NCBI RefSeq assembly: GCF_000016285.1
Contig: NC_011989.1
Location: 65,001-129,000 of the forward strand
From: Allorhizobium ampelinum S4
GTDB lineage: Bacteria > Pseudomonadota > Alphaproteobacteria > Rhizobiales > Rhizobiaceae
DNA length: 64,000 nt
Direction of reading: 5' to 3'
In this document: positions 48,190-57,642 of the stretch, one piece after another
How the letters are laid out: every line of letters begins with the position of its first letter
Position numbering within the stretch: the stretch's first letter is position 1
Program-made: the position numbers and the translations under genes
The notes under the pieces: model-generated
Database searches by the model: none
The model's input: the letters and a program-made list of their open reading frames with translations, nothing else
What the model was told of the DNA's origin: nothing

Positions 48190-49716
48190 TCACAGTTTCG
48201 GATTGCTCACCGGTCCTTCGTCGCAAAGCTCGGTATAGGCCAAGGTCTGGTCCAGATGCTCGGCGCGAAGCGACAGCAGCTTTTCGGCATAATGCAGCCT
48301 TATCGCACCATATGCCGGGTCCTCTGCTAGGTTGGTCAACTCGCCCGGGTCAGCCTGAAGATCGAACAGCAGCGGTGGCAGTCCGGCAAAATGCACATAT
48401 TTGAATTTTTCGTCACGGATCACGGCGAGATTGCACTGGCTGGATTTCAGACCGAGGGCATTCTCCGTGGAATTTGTCACCACATCCCGGAAATCGAATT
48501 CCCAGAATGCGTGGTCCCGCCAGTTATCGGGTTGTGTGCCGCCAAGAAACGGCAATAGGGAGCCGCCGTCCTGATGATTGAGAGGGCTGACGCCCATTCG
48601 GTCCAGCAGCGTCGGCATCAGGTCGGCGGCGCTGGTGAAGGCTTCCACCACTTGCCCGTGGGTGCTAGTGTTCGCCGGATCGCGGATCACCAGTGGAATG
48701 TGATAGCTGCCATCATAGGCGCCGCCCTTGCCCAGCATCCAGTGGTCGCCCAGCATTTCGGCATGGTCGGAGGTGAAGACAATGATTGTGTCGTCCCAGG
48801 TGCCGCTGTCTTTCAGGGCATCGACGATCCGGCCAAATTGGGCATCGACCTCGGCGATCATGCCGTAATAGGTGGCGCGGATTACGTCGATCTGTTCTGA
48901 ACTCCAGTCGCAGACGCGGCCTTCGGCGCCGGCAATGAAAGAGGATTGAGGCAGCTGCGGCAGCATCAGCTCTGCCAGTGGATGCACGGCCATTTCCGCT
49001 TCCAGCGTCGGATGACGCACAGGTTTGGGTCCATTGCCCGGCGTAAACATCCGGTTATAGGGTTTGGGAACACAGAAGGGCGGATGCGGGCGCAGGAAGG
49101 AAATATGCGCAAACCACGGGCGCGTCTGCTCCTCGCGCCAGTTCAGGAAAGCCTCGGCCAGAAACGCGGTCGGTGTTTCTTCCGCACTATAGGCCGGTGG
49201 TTCCTGATTGGGCTGGACTGGCCGCTCCTGCCCGGTCTGATGGAGTTCGCGCCCGGGCCGCACGCCGCCGCGCCGGGTTTTCAGCCAGCTCAGCCATTGC
49301 CGATCATCTTCCAGCAGCAATTGCCCAACCGTAAAGCCCGGCAACACGCCCTCATAACTGGTCAGATGCGGATCGGCGGGCGGCAGGTGGCGGGGATCGA
49401 GCGATACATCGGTATAGCCGAACAGCGTCGGATCGTAACCAGCCCGGCGCGCTGCCAGCGCCACCGTGTCGAAACGGGCATCGAGTGGCGAGCCGTTGCG
49501 ACAGACCCGGTTGTTCATCTGGTAAAGCCCGGTATAGATCGCTGCCCGCGCTGGCGAGCAAGGGGCGGCTGCGGCAAAATGTCGATGAAACAACAGGCCT
49601 TCTGCCGCCAGTCGATCAACATTGGGGGTCTGCACCACGGGATGGCCGACCGCTGACAGGCAATCGCCCCGCCATTGGTCCGCGGTGATCAGCAGGATAT
49701 TCGGCTTTTTCTGCAT
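48190..49716 (-). CDS. sulfatase-superfamily phosphonate/phosphate ester hydrolase
   Basis: A 508-residue alkaline-phosphatase-superfamily enzyme. The formylglycine site is Cys53 in APCSPARAAIYTG (C-x-P-x-R), to be matured to formylglycine. Metal ligands are in TADQWRGD and FTSDHAEMLGDH. Length and the blocks FLRPHPPFCVPKPYNRM, YYGMIAEVDAQFGR and FKYVHFAGLPPLLFDL match the Rhizobium phosphonate monoester hydrolase (PMH) group rather than classic arylsulfatases. It has no signal peptide and is likely cytoplasmic. The start ATG 49716 has a weak site. Confidence 0.85.
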   Translation of the reverse strand: MQKKPNILLITADQWRGDCLSAVGHPVVQTPNVDRLAAEGLLFHRHFAAAAPCSPARAAIYTGLYQMNNRVCRNGSPLDARFDTVALAARRAGYDPTLFGYTDVSLDPRHLPPADPHLTSYEGVLPGFTVGQLLLEDDRQWLSWLKTRRGGVRPGRELHQTGQERPVQPNQEPPAYSAEETPTAFLAEAFLNWREEQTRPWFAHISFLRPHPPFCVPKPYNRMFTPGNGPKPVRHPTLEAEMAVHPLAELMLPQLPQSSFIAGAEGRVCDWSSEQIDVIRATYYGMIAEVDAQFGRIVDALKDSGTWDDTIIVFTSDHAEMLGDHWMLGKGGAYDGSYHIPLVIRDPANTSTHGQVVEAFTSAADLMPTLLDRMGVSPLNHQDGGSLLPFLGGTQPDNWRDHAFWEFDFRDVVTNSTENALGLKSSQCNLAVIRDEKFKYVHFAGLPPLLFDLQADPGELTNLAEDPAYGAIRLHYAEKLLSLRAEHLDQTLAYTELCDEGPVSNPKL

Positions 49717-50109
49717 GGATGAGGTCTTTGCTTGTTTTGCCACGGACGCGATGCGCAAAATTTATATCGGCGAGGATCTGGTTTTCCTAGGACGGTTTTT
49801 GGGTCTTTCTAAGGTCCATGCAGGCTTGGTTTTCGAGCTTGGCTTCCAGCGGGGGCTTTGTCTGTCAGGCCATTGCGCAGATAGGTCTCGTGGGCAATCT
49901 TCCAGCTCTGCCCGCGCTTGATCCGGGGGCTATGCAATCGTCTCGATTGGAAATGCGCAAATTCTACTCATTCGTCAGCGGATGATCGGCGATCGAGGGT
50001 GAAAGGCCTTCGTTTCTTGATAGATTTCGCAAAACGCCGGTATTTTCGCTCCTTTGCTATGCGCTGGATACATTGCTGCAATGCGGTATTAACGATATTC
50101 ATCCCCGGG
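49717..50109. other. 393-base gap upstream of the sRNA
   Basis: No supported gene. A short minus-strand open frame (49810-49966) has protein-like sequence in its middle but no ribosome site and could be a gene remnant. The right end should hold the sRNA promoter; no clear -35 is seen. Confidence 0.4.
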
Positions 50110-50250
50110 AAATCCTCTATATTGAAATCATCGAAGCGACGCACTCCTCCTCCCAGTGTCGCTTTGAAGGGATCGGCGATACTCCTCCTCCCAATTGCCG
50201 ATCAAGTTCAAGAGCCCGACGCATCCTCCTCCCGCGTCGGGCTCTTTTGC
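50110..50250 (+). ncRNA. trans-acting sRNA, alpha-r14 / NfeR1-like
   Basis: Three successive hairpins each display the same loop motif cctcctccc (50147-50155, 50185-50193, 50226-50234), the complement of a Shine-Dalgarno sequence. Stems: 50135-50140 with 50160-50165; 50172-50178 with 50198-50204; and a 12-bp terminator stem 50212-50223 with 50235-50246 followed by TTTT. This matches the rhizobial alpha-r14 family (NfeR1 in Sinorhizobium), whose anti-SD loops repress many mRNAs, often transport and metabolic genes. The 5' end is estimated near 50127; ctatat at 50118-50123 is a possible -10. Confidence 0.88.
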
Positions 50251-50415
50251 GTTCTGGCCCTAGCCTTTCCTCTCTTCAATCCCGTCTTATCCGGTTCGAT
50301 GCATAAACGATGCTTTCGTCTGCTTTGAATTGGTTTAAACAGTCTGGGCAAACCTTAGCGTGATGACCGCGCGGAGGATTGGTGCGATGACTGGATGACA
50401 GTGAGGCTTGACCCT

Positions 50416-51840
50416 ATGGCGGTAAAATTCGGCACTAGCGGACTGCGCGGTCTCTCTTTGGACCTGGTTGGCAGCGTTTCGGCTCTGCATGCGACGGCAT
50501 TTGCCAGAATGCTGCTTGCCAAGGGCTATGCCAAGCAGGGCGCGACCGTGCTGATCGGCCAGGATTTTCGCCCCTCCAGCCCCGAAATCGCTGCCACCTG
50601 TATGGGTGCGCTGCAACGGGAAGGGCTGGTTCCGGTCGATTGTGGGGCCATTCCCACGCCAGCGCTGGCCTTTTATGGCAGTAAGATCGGTGCGGCCTCG
50701 CTGATGGTGACAGGCTCTCACATTCCTGCCGACCGCAACGGCATCAAATTTTATCGGCCGGATGGAGAAATCGACAAGGCTGACGAAGAGGCGATCACTG
50801 CACTTGCCGCTGAGTTGGCGGCTGATGAGGCCGCTAACCGCGTTGAGCATGGCACAGGCGAAGACCGATACGCGATTGCCGTCGACCTGTTTCTGAAACG
50901 CAATATGGCTGTCCTGCCCCCTGCCGCCTTTAAGGGCATGAAAATCGGCGTCTATCAGCATAGCAGCGTGGGGCGTGACATGCTGGTGACCCTGCTTGAG
51001 GGCTATGGCGCATCCGTCCTGCCGCTGGGGCGCTCGGAGATCTTTGTCCCTGTGGATACCGAGGCGGTATCGCCTGAAACAATCGGCAAGCTTTCCGCCT
51101 GGGCAAGCGAGCATGGCCTGGATGCCATCGTCTCCACCGATGGCGATGCCGACCGTCCGCTGGTGGCCGATGAAAAGGGCGCGTCCTTGCGCGGCGATCT
51201 GCTGGGGTTGATCACTGCAAACCTGTTGGGCGCCAAGGTGATTGCGACACCTGTTACCTCCAATTCGGGCATTGAAGCCGCAAGCGGATTTAAGGTCCTG
51301 CGCACCCGTGTCGGCTCGCCTTATGTGATTTCCGCCATGAATGCGGCGCTCTCGGCGGGTGAAAGCGGCGTGATCGGCTTTGAGGCGAATGGCGGCGTGA
51401 TGTTGGCCTCCGATTTCACTGTTCATGACGGCGGTCTTGCCGCTCTGCCGACCCGCGATTGCGTTATGCCTATCCTGGCAGCGCTCTATGCAGCGGCCAG
51501 CACCGGACAGACACTCTCCGCCGTGGTGTCAGATTATCGCCTGCCGATTGCCCTTTCCGACCGACTGGAGCACTACGCCTTGGACAAAAGCAGTGCGCTG
51601 ATGGCATTTCTGCGCGTCTCGGACGAAAACCTGAACACCTTTCTGGCACCAATAGGGACCGTGCGGGAAACCAGCGATATCGATGGTTTACGGGTGACGC
51701 TCAGTGATAACAGGGTCATCCATTTCCGCCCTTCCGGCAACGCCCCGGAAATGCGCTGCTATGTCGAGGCAAGCGATCGGGCATCGGCGGCCAGCCTGCT
51801 GGCCCAAGGTCTTGCCTTGCTGGCAAAATGGCCAGATTGA
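50416..51840 (+). CDS. phosphomannomutase / phosphohexomutase
   Basis: A 474-residue alpha-D-phosphohexomutase that moves phosphate between C6 and C1 of a hexose. Active-site Ser101 is in TGSHIPADRNG; the metal-binding loop is STDGDADRP; the sugar-binding loop is GFEANGG; and the phosphate-binding loop is RPSGNAPE. All four are intact. ATG 50416 gives the usual KFGTSGLRGL start. It supplies mannose-1-phosphate or a similar sugar phosphate for surface polysaccharides; substrate specificity is not fixed by sequence. Confidence 0.9.
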   Translation: MAVKFGTSGLRGLSLDLVGSVSALHATAFARMLLAKGYAKQGATVLIGQDFRPSSPEIAATCMGALQREGLVPVDCGAIPTPALAFYGSKIGAASLMVTGSHIPADRNGIKFYRPDGEIDKADEEAITALAAELAADEAANRVEHGTGEDRYAIAVDLFLKRNMAVLPPAAFKGMKIGVYQHSSVGRDMLVTLLEGYGASVLPLGRSEIFVPVDTEAVSPETIGKLSAWASEHGLDAIVSTDGDADRPLVADEKGASLRGDLLGLITANLLGAKVIATPVTSNSGIEAASGFKVLRTRVGSPYVISAMNAALSAGESGVIGFEANGGVMLASDFTVHDGGLAALPTRDCVMPILAALYAAASTGQTLSAVVSDYRLPIALSDRLEHYALDKSSALMAFLRVSDENLNTFLAPIGTVRETSDIDGLRVTLSDNRVIHFRPSGNAPEMRCYVEASDRASAASLLAQGLALLAKWPD

Positions 51841-52004
51841 CAAACCCAGAGGCCTGTCAATCAAGCGGATAAACAAGGTGATACGCTTCCCGGCGGGGTG
51901 CTGTCCTTGGAACGCAAGGGATTGTCATGCGCTTTTCGCTTCCGCCGCGTGCCTGCTGCGGCTACATCATTTGCAGGATTGATTTTTTGCAAAAAGGATG
52001 ACCG

Positions 52005-52499
52005 ATGGACCGTGGCCACGACCCCAGTGAACTTGAAATGGTGGTATTGATGACGCCGGATATGGCGAATTTTTCCGGCAAGGTGCATGGCGGTGCGCTG
52101 CTGAACATTCTCGACCGGGTCGCCTATTCCTGCGCCTCGCGCTTTTCCCAGCAATATGCGGTGACGCTGTCGGTGGATCAGGTGGTGTTCCGTCAGCCGA
52201 TCCACGTCGGTGAACTCGTGACGTTCCGCGCATCGGTCAATTATGCCGGGCGCACATCAATGGAAATCGGCATTCGGGTCGAGGCGGAGGAAATCCGCAC
52301 CGGTGAACGCCGCCATACCAATTCCTGTTACTTCACCATGGTTGCCGTGGATGCCGAGGGCAAGCCGACCGCCGTTCCATCCTTCTGTCCCGAAACGCCG
52401 GCGAAAATCCGGCGGGAAAAGGCGGCCCGTGAGCGTCGCGCCCTGCGTCAGGAATTCGAGCATCGTTTCAAGCAGGTCAAGTTGTCCGGTCAGGACTAA
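52005..52499 (+). CDS. acyl-CoA thioesterase (hotdog fold)
   Basis: A 164-residue single-hotdog thioesterase. PDMANFSGKVHGGALLNILDRVAY carries the catalytic Asn and Asp positions of the YciA/BFIT-like group, and VDQVVFRQPIHVGELVTF completes the strand. The C-terminal 30 residues are charged (EKAARERRALRQEF). It hydrolyses acyl-CoA in the cytosol. The start follows aaaggatgacc. Confidence 0.9.
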   Translation: MDRGHDPSELEMVVLMTPDMANFSGKVHGGALLNILDRVAYSCASRFSQQYAVTLSVDQVVFRQPIHVGELVTFRASVNYAGRTSMEIGIRVEAEEIRTGERRHTNSCYFTMVAVDAEGKPTAVPSFCPETPAKIRREKAARERRALRQEFEHRFKQVKLSGQD

Positions 52500-52611
52500 A
52501 ACATCATAGTTTGGGATTTGATCGTTTAACCCTCAATGGCGCCTTTTTGCGTTATGACCTGCGGCTCTCTTTTGCCCCACCGATGCTCTCCCGCCGAAAC
52601 AGATCGATTAC

Positions 52612-53559
52612 ATGACCGAAATCACCTTGAATGTCCTGCCGATTTTCCTGCTGATTTTTTCCGGCTGGGCGCTGGTGCGCAGCCGGTTCCTGAACGTGGA
52701 TATCGGTGATGCCTTAAGCGAATTTGTTTTCAAGGTCGCGGTGCCGGTTCTGCTGCTGCATACGATTACCCAGGCTGATTTTCAGGGTGCATCGCCTTTT
52801 CGTTTGTGGATTGCCTATTTTGCCGGAGTAGGTGTCACCTGGACCATCGGCCATCTCGTGGCGACACGGGTTTTTGGCCGCGACCAGCGGATCGGTGTGC
52901 TGGCCGGGGTATCCTCAGCCTTTGCCAATAATGTTTTCATCGGCCTGCCCTTGGTCAGCCGCATGCTTGGCAATGACGGTGTTGTTGCTCTGTCCATTCT
53001 GCTGGCCGTGCACCTGCCATTGATGATGGTGATCGGCACGGTCTTGATGGAACATGCCGAGCGCCGGGAAAGCGGGGTGCAATTGCGGGGAATGCTCGCC
53101 GTCTTGCGCCAGGTCGGGCGCAATCTTGTCACCAATCCGCTGGTGATTGGCCTTGCCATCGGACTTATGGTGCATGTGATCGGCCTGCCGATCCCGGCGA
53201 CGATTGAGACCGTGCTCAGTCAGATCTCCGCCATGGCTGGGCCGGCGGCGCTGATTTCGCTGGGCATGGCTCTTACCAAATATCGTGTCACCGGCAATGT
53301 CGGTATTGCCAGCGTTACCTCGGCCCTGAAATTGGTCCTGATGCCCGCATCCGTGTGGATGGCCTGCCACCTTCTGCATTTGCCGCATGAATGGACCATG
53401 GCGCTTGTGCTGACGTCTTCCGTGCCGACGGGCGTTAACGCCTGGCTGATCGCCAATCGGTTTGGGGTCGGCCATGCGCTGGCCGCCTCGACCATCACCA
53501 TTACAACAGCACTTGGTGTGTTTTCCGTCACGTTCTGGGCGTGGCTGCTGGGCGCGTGA
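52612..53559 (+). CDS. AEC family transporter
   Basis: A 315-residue membrane permease of the auxin efflux carrier superfamily with ten hydrophobic segments. It begins LNVLPIFLLIFSGWALVRSRF and has the internal symmetry FANNVFIGLPL and SSVPTGVNAWLIANRFGVG typical of the family. Bacterial members move malonate, malate or other small acids. The ribosome site is weak. No partner gene indicates the substrate. Confidence 0.9.
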   Translation: MTEITLNVLPIFLLIFSGWALVRSRFLNVDIGDALSEFVFKVAVPVLLLHTITQADFQGASPFRLWIAYFAGVGVTWTIGHLVATRVFGRDQRIGVLAGVSSAFANNVFIGLPLVSRMLGNDGVVALSILLAVHLPLMMVIGTVLMEHAERRESGVQLRGMLAVLRQVGRNLVTNPLVIGLAIGLMVHVIGLPIPATIETVLSQISAMAGPAALISLGMALTKYRVTGNVGIASVTSALKLVLMPASVWMACHLLHLPHEWTMALVLTSSVPTGVNAWLIANRFGVGHALAASTITITTALGVFSVTFWAWLLGA

Positions 53560-53607
53560 TATGAATGCTTTGCGTACAAAGCCAGAATGGGAGCGATGTG
53601 TAAAAAC

Positions 53608-55782
53608 TCAGGCCAGATCGGCGATCCGCCAATAGAGCGCTTCGGCGGGTAGGGCGTCTTCCTGCGGCGCCGCTAGCGCCAAGGTCGGGGCAGTATAATG
53701 TTCTGTCTCAAGCTCCAGCACGTCGGTGTGGTCGGCTGTTTCAAGCGTCACATCGTCGCTCAGGACATAAGACTGGCTTTCGGATAGGGTTTCTGCCGCG
53801 CTGCCGCTGTCTTCTTCCGCCGTTTCCTCATCCTCGGCAGAGCCGTCGCGCTGGTGCTGGCCGTTGTTGTCCTGGTGCGCGTCGTCGTCGCCCAGAGCCT
53901 CGATGGCATCCACAGTCTCAGTCTTGCCGCGACCGGGTTCATCCTGAACCGCAAGATAGCTCACCACCGGAAACGGCACGAAGGGCGGCACATGCAAAAC
54001 CGATGCATGCACTATGGCCTGTGCTCCGGCAAGCGATAGAATGGCCTGCTCACGGGTAATCTCTTCTTGCCGTACGGAAACCAATACCGCTTGCGCTTCG
54101 CCGGCTGGTGTCTGGTTTGCCGAGGAATTTGCCTGCATCTGGCCGGCTTGCATCTGGCTTAAACGCCTTTGGTTTATCTCCAGCAATGTAGCCTGGTTGG
54201 CGCGGGCATCGGCATTGATCGCAGGGTGCAGATCGTTCTGTTCATTCTCCTGCATATCCTCCGTCTGGAAAAACATTTGGCGCAGCAAATCCGTGTCGGA
54301 ATCCTCTTCCGGCATTGTTGGGGGGTGGAGTGATGCTCCTGTTACATCCATCCAGCCTTTCAAAGACAGCACGGTGGCGACCATTGTATCGATGCCATCG
54401 CCGTCAGTGCTGCGGGGCAGAATTGGGTCCTGATGATTATCCTGCAAGGGAGCCGGCGTGGTGAAAGCTCCATAGGCTCGGTTCGTGGCTTGTGTCGCCA
54501 GGCCGTCCATCGCGGCTTCCCGCGCTGTCTGGGCAAGGCCTGTGGCAAGAGGCGGTACTGCACTATTCCCCATCGCCACGGCTGCGGGCGTTCCGGTTGT
54601 TCCTGGCATTCCGGTCATTCCAGAGGTTCCAGTCTGGCCATTGCGGTCGAAAGCTAGCGCTTTCAAGCCTGTCTCCGTGGCAGCTTTGGCCGCAAGTCCC
54701 GTGCTTGTTTCCTCCGGCAGGTCATCCATGCGGGTCATAACCGTTTCGGATTCTACCATATTGCCAGCAATTAACCTGTTGTCCGTGGCTGGTGCTGCGC
54801 CTGTCGTTGCCGTTTCGTTTGTCACCAGCGCCATTGCGGCAGAAAGCGCTTCAGGGCGGATAGCTTGTAAAGGCGTCTGGCGCCCTGCCACTTCAGGGTT
54901 TGCGGGCGCTTGCGCCGAAAGGCTGCGAGGGGCCGGAGTTTCCTCCGCCTGCGTACCATCAAGAACTGGTGTGGATGGCGTGCGGTTCGTGGTGACGTCT
55001 TCCGGTTCCGACACAATCGGCGCGGTTTGAGTAACGACTGCCGCCTGTTCGGCTCGCGGTTGCGCGGTAGAGACCGCCGCGCTTTGCGCTGCGAGTGCCG
55101 CGGTTACGGGTTGTCCCGCAACCGGGCCAGGAGACTGTTCGCTTAACCTGGCAGCTGGCACCTGTTGCCCTGTTGCAGGATTTAACGTTTGCGGTGCCGC
55201 TGTCTGGCCCGATGCTGTCTGGCCCGATGCTGGCGGGGCCCCGGCGGATTGAGGTGGTGGTGGGTTGGATGGGCTCGCGCCATTTTGGCTATAGGAGGAA
55301 ACCACGTTCAGCGCCTTCAGATCACCGCTATTGTTGCGCTTGATTTCCATATAGGCGGATAGCAGGGCTGCTTCCGGACCATCGGTATTTTGTAGAACCC
55401 GCAACAGGACCTCGATCTGCAATCCTTTCAGGGCTTGGGTCAGCTGCGTTTGCAGCCGTGCTCTTTGGCCGTCGTCCAGATTGGCAAGGGCTGTCGCGAA
55501 GCGCTGGGCAAAGGCCGCGTCGGTTTCGCCGGGATCACGCTTCAGCCCGATCGATTGGCCGACCAGATCGGCGATTTCCGCCAGATCCGTCTGCACGCTT
55601 TCCCGGCTGTTGAGCAAGAGGTTATTGATGCGTCCGGCAATCGCCGAACCGCCCTCGCGGTCCACCCGGATCATGCTATCGCTCGTCAAGCCGCTCATGG
55701 CCGTGTCGGACAGGGCGGCCTCGGTGGCGCTGTCGTGAAAATTTGGCGCAGTGCGCGATAAAGCTTGAACGGGAGGCAACAT
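53608..55782 (-). CDS. large hypothetical protein with long low-complexity middle
   Basis: A 724-residue protein with no recognised domain. The first 150 residues look folded and helical (ESVQTDLAEIADLVGQ, DDGQRARLQTQLTQALKGLQ, AALLSAYMEIKRN). From about 170 to 430 it is rich in Ala, Pro, Thr, Gln and Gly with near-repeats such as SGQTASGQTA and GMTGMPGTTGTP. A second folded part (about 480-600) includes NQRRLSQMQAGQMQ and REQAILSLAGAQAIVHASVLHVPPF. The C-terminus is very acidic. It has no signal peptide. The layout recalls FliK-like hook-length or other secreted regulators, but no flagellar genes are near. ATG 55782 follows aagggat. Confidence 0.7.
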   Translation of the reverse strand: MLPPVQALSRTAPNFHDSATEAALSDTAMSGLTSDSMIRVDREGGSAIAGRINNLLLNSRESVQTDLAEIADLVGQSIGLKRDPGETDAAFAQRFATALANLDDGQRARLQTQLTQALKGLQIEVLLRVLQNTDGPEAALLSAYMEIKRNNSGDLKALNVVSSYSQNGASPSNPPPPQSAGAPPASGQTASGQTAAPQTLNPATGQQVPAARLSEQSPGPVAGQPVTAALAAQSAAVSTAQPRAEQAAVVTQTAPIVSEPEDVTTNRTPSTPVLDGTQAEETPAPRSLSAQAPANPEVAGRQTPLQAIRPEALSAAMALVTNETATTGAAPATDNRLIAGNMVESETVMTRMDDLPEETSTGLAAKAATETGLKALAFDRNGQTGTSGMTGMPGTTGTPAAVAMGNSAVPPLATGLAQTAREAAMDGLATQATNRAYGAFTTPAPLQDNHQDPILPRSTDGDGIDTMVATVLSLKGWMDVTGASLHPPTMPEEDSDTDLLRQMFFQTEDMQENEQNDLHPAINADARANQATLLEINQRRLSQMQAGQMQANSSANQTPAGEAQAVLVSVRQEEITREQAILSLAGAQAIVHASVLHVPPFVPFPVVSYLAVQDEPGRGKTETVDAIEALGDDDAHQDNNGQHQRDGSAEDEETAEEDSGSAAETLSESQSYVLSDDVTLETADHTDVLELETEHYTAPTLALAAPQEDALPAEALYWRIADLA

Positions 55783-56170
55783 AGCATATCCCTTTTTGCA
55801 AAAGGACCTGGCCAACCAAGGCCCGGCCATGCAATCCGGAGTTTAAGGGCAGAGTGTGCTGGAAAGTCGCTCATGCGGCTTTGATATCGGCTGCCCCGGC
55901 CCAGAACCTTATGCACCGGACCTGAAACCCGTTGCACCCCAGCTACGCGGGATTGCATCGGACGCCGTGCAAGGCAGTTGCGAATCACCTTATCAGGATA
56001 GAATGGCTGCACATGGTTAACAATATGTTAAAGCTCTCATCTGCTCGTCTCGGAGAGAGTGTTTCGCCGTAATCCTTTCTATCTGCTGGTTAATTTTCTC
56101 CTTAAATCGATTCCGGTTTCGGGAATTATGAAGTAGCATACACCGCACCATAACCCTGCCCGATTGCAAC
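55783..56170. other. 388-base gap with a repeat copy
   Basis: No gene is seen. The right part contains a degenerate copy of the 48-bp palindromic repeat (56083-56134). The rest should hold divergent promoters for the low-complexity protein and the nicotinamide phosphoribosyltransferase. Confidence 0.5.
56083..56134. repeat. palindromic intergenic repeat, copy C (degenerate)
   Basis: The core aattttctccttaaatcg plus attccggtttcgggaattatg aligns with the copies at 60792-60839 and 8334-8381, with decayed ends. Confidence 0.6.
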
Positions 56171-57589
56171 ATGCCGGTGAGCCTGATGAGCCGTATCAAT
56201 CCGATCCTGAACACCGATAGCTACAAGCTGGGGCATTTCCTGCAATATCCTCCCGGAACCCGGGCGGTGAGCGGCTATGTCACCACGCGTGGTGCTTCCC
56301 TGCGGCCGGAAGTGGTGTTTTTCGGCTTGCAGATGTTCTTGAAGGAATATCTGTCACAGCCCATCACCCAGGCCGATATTGATGAAGCGCAGGAACTGGC
56401 CGCCCTGCACGGCCAGCCTTTCGACCAGGCCGGTTGGCACTATATTCTCTCCGCCCATGGCGGATTTCTGCCTTTGCGCATAGAGGCGCTGCCAGAGGGC
56501 AGCTTCTTGCATCGCGGCGTGCCGATGGTGCAGGTGGTTAATACCGATCCGGCCTGCTTCTGGTTGCCCTCCTATATTGAGACGGCGCTGTTGCGGGCGG
56601 TGTGGTATCCGTCCACGGTCGCCAGCTCGCTTCGCCATGTGAAGCAGACTTTGAAGCCCTTCCTCGATAAAAGCTGTGACGACCCATCGGACAAGATTGG
56701 CTCGCGGCTGTTCGAATACGGCGCGCGCGGTGCAGCCAGCCTGGAACAGGCCGGATTGGGCGGTGTGGCCAACCTGCTGCATTTCGACCACACCGATACG
56801 CTGGAAGCGGTGCTCTATGCCCGACGCTATTATGGCGCTGCCATGGCCGGTCTCTCGATTCCGGCCTCGGAACATACGACCATGATCGCCTGGGGCCAGG
56901 ACCAGGAAGTGCAGTCTTTCGCCAATATGATCGACCGGTTCGGCGATTATCCGGCCTATTCGGTGGTATCGGACAGCTATGACATTCACAATGCAGTGTC
57001 CGAAATCTGGGGCAAGACCCTGCAACAGAAAGTGCGCTCCAAGCCCGGCAGGCTGATTGTGCGGCCAGATAGCGGCGATCCGATTGATGTTCCGGTTCAG
57101 ACGGTGGCCCAGCTTGCCTACCAGTTCGGCACGCGGTTGAATGCCAAGGGCTATAAGGTTCTGGATGACAAGGTGCGGGTCTTGCAGGCGGACGGCGTGT
57201 CGCTGCGCGATATCACCATGATCCTTGGTCGGCTGGAAGCCATGGGCTTTTCGGCGGAAAATATTTCCTTCGGCATTGGTGCATCGCAATTGCAGAAGGT
57301 CAGCCGCTCGACCTATTCCTTCACGATGAAATGCAGTGCCATCATGGACGGGCAGGAGCGTTGGCGTCCCATTTCCCGCCGTCCGGTCACGATGCAGGAA
57401 CGCATGCCGGAACCTGGGCGTCGCGCCGTCATCGTGGAAGGAGACGAGTTTGCCTCTATTGCTTTGGAGGATCTAGGCCGTCGCACCAATCATTTGCAGC
57501 CGGTTTGGGAAAATGGCCGCCTGCTGAAAGAATGGAGTTTCGACGAAATCAAAGCAAAGGCCAGGACGCCGCATCGCATGGATATGTGA
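56171..57589 (+). CDS. nadV: nicotinamide phosphoribosyltransferase
   Basis: A 472-residue NAMPT-type enzyme that turns nicotinamide and PRPP into nicotinamide mononucleotide for NAD salvage. Diagnostic blocks: NTDSYKLGHFLQYPPGT, KIGSRLFEYGARGAASLEQAGLGGVANL (given as shorter motifs EYGARGA and GVANLLHFDHTDT), PASEHTTMIAW, IVRPDSGDPID and NISFGIGASQLQ. It is close to the bacterial NadV group, distinct from nicotinate enzyme PncB. ATG 56171 is used; ATG 56186 is an alternative. Confidence 0.92.
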   Translation: MPVSLMSRINPILNTDSYKLGHFLQYPPGTRAVSGYVTTRGASLRPEVVFFGLQMFLKEYLSQPITQADIDEAQELAALHGQPFDQAGWHYILSAHGGFLPLRIEALPEGSFLHRGVPMVQVVNTDPACFWLPSYIETALLRAVWYPSTVASSLRHVKQTLKPFLDKSCDDPSDKIGSRLFEYGARGAASLEQAGLGGVANLLHFDHTDTLEAVLYARRYYGAAMAGLSIPASEHTTMIAWGQDQEVQSFANMIDRFGDYPAYSVVSDSYDIHNAVSEIWGKTLQQKVRSKPGRLIVRPDSGDPIDVPVQTVAQLAYQFGTRLNAKGYKVLDDKVRVLQADGVSLRDITMILGRLEAMGFSAENISFGIGASQLQKVSRSTYSFTMKCSAIMDGQERWRPISRRPVTMQERMPEPGRRAVIVEGDEFASIALEDLGRRTNHLQPVWENGRLLKEWSFDEIKAKARTPHRMDM

Positions 57590-57642
57590 TGCGATGGCGT
57601 AAATCGGTGGTCAATTCTGAAGTGCTGTTTGGGGTTTCTGCT

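Noticed and set aside
49810..49966. A short minus-strand frame with partly protein-like sequence (RIKRGQSWKIAHETYLRNG)
   Set aside because: There is no start with a ribosome site and no recognised family; it may be a remnant, but the evidence is too thin to call it a gene.
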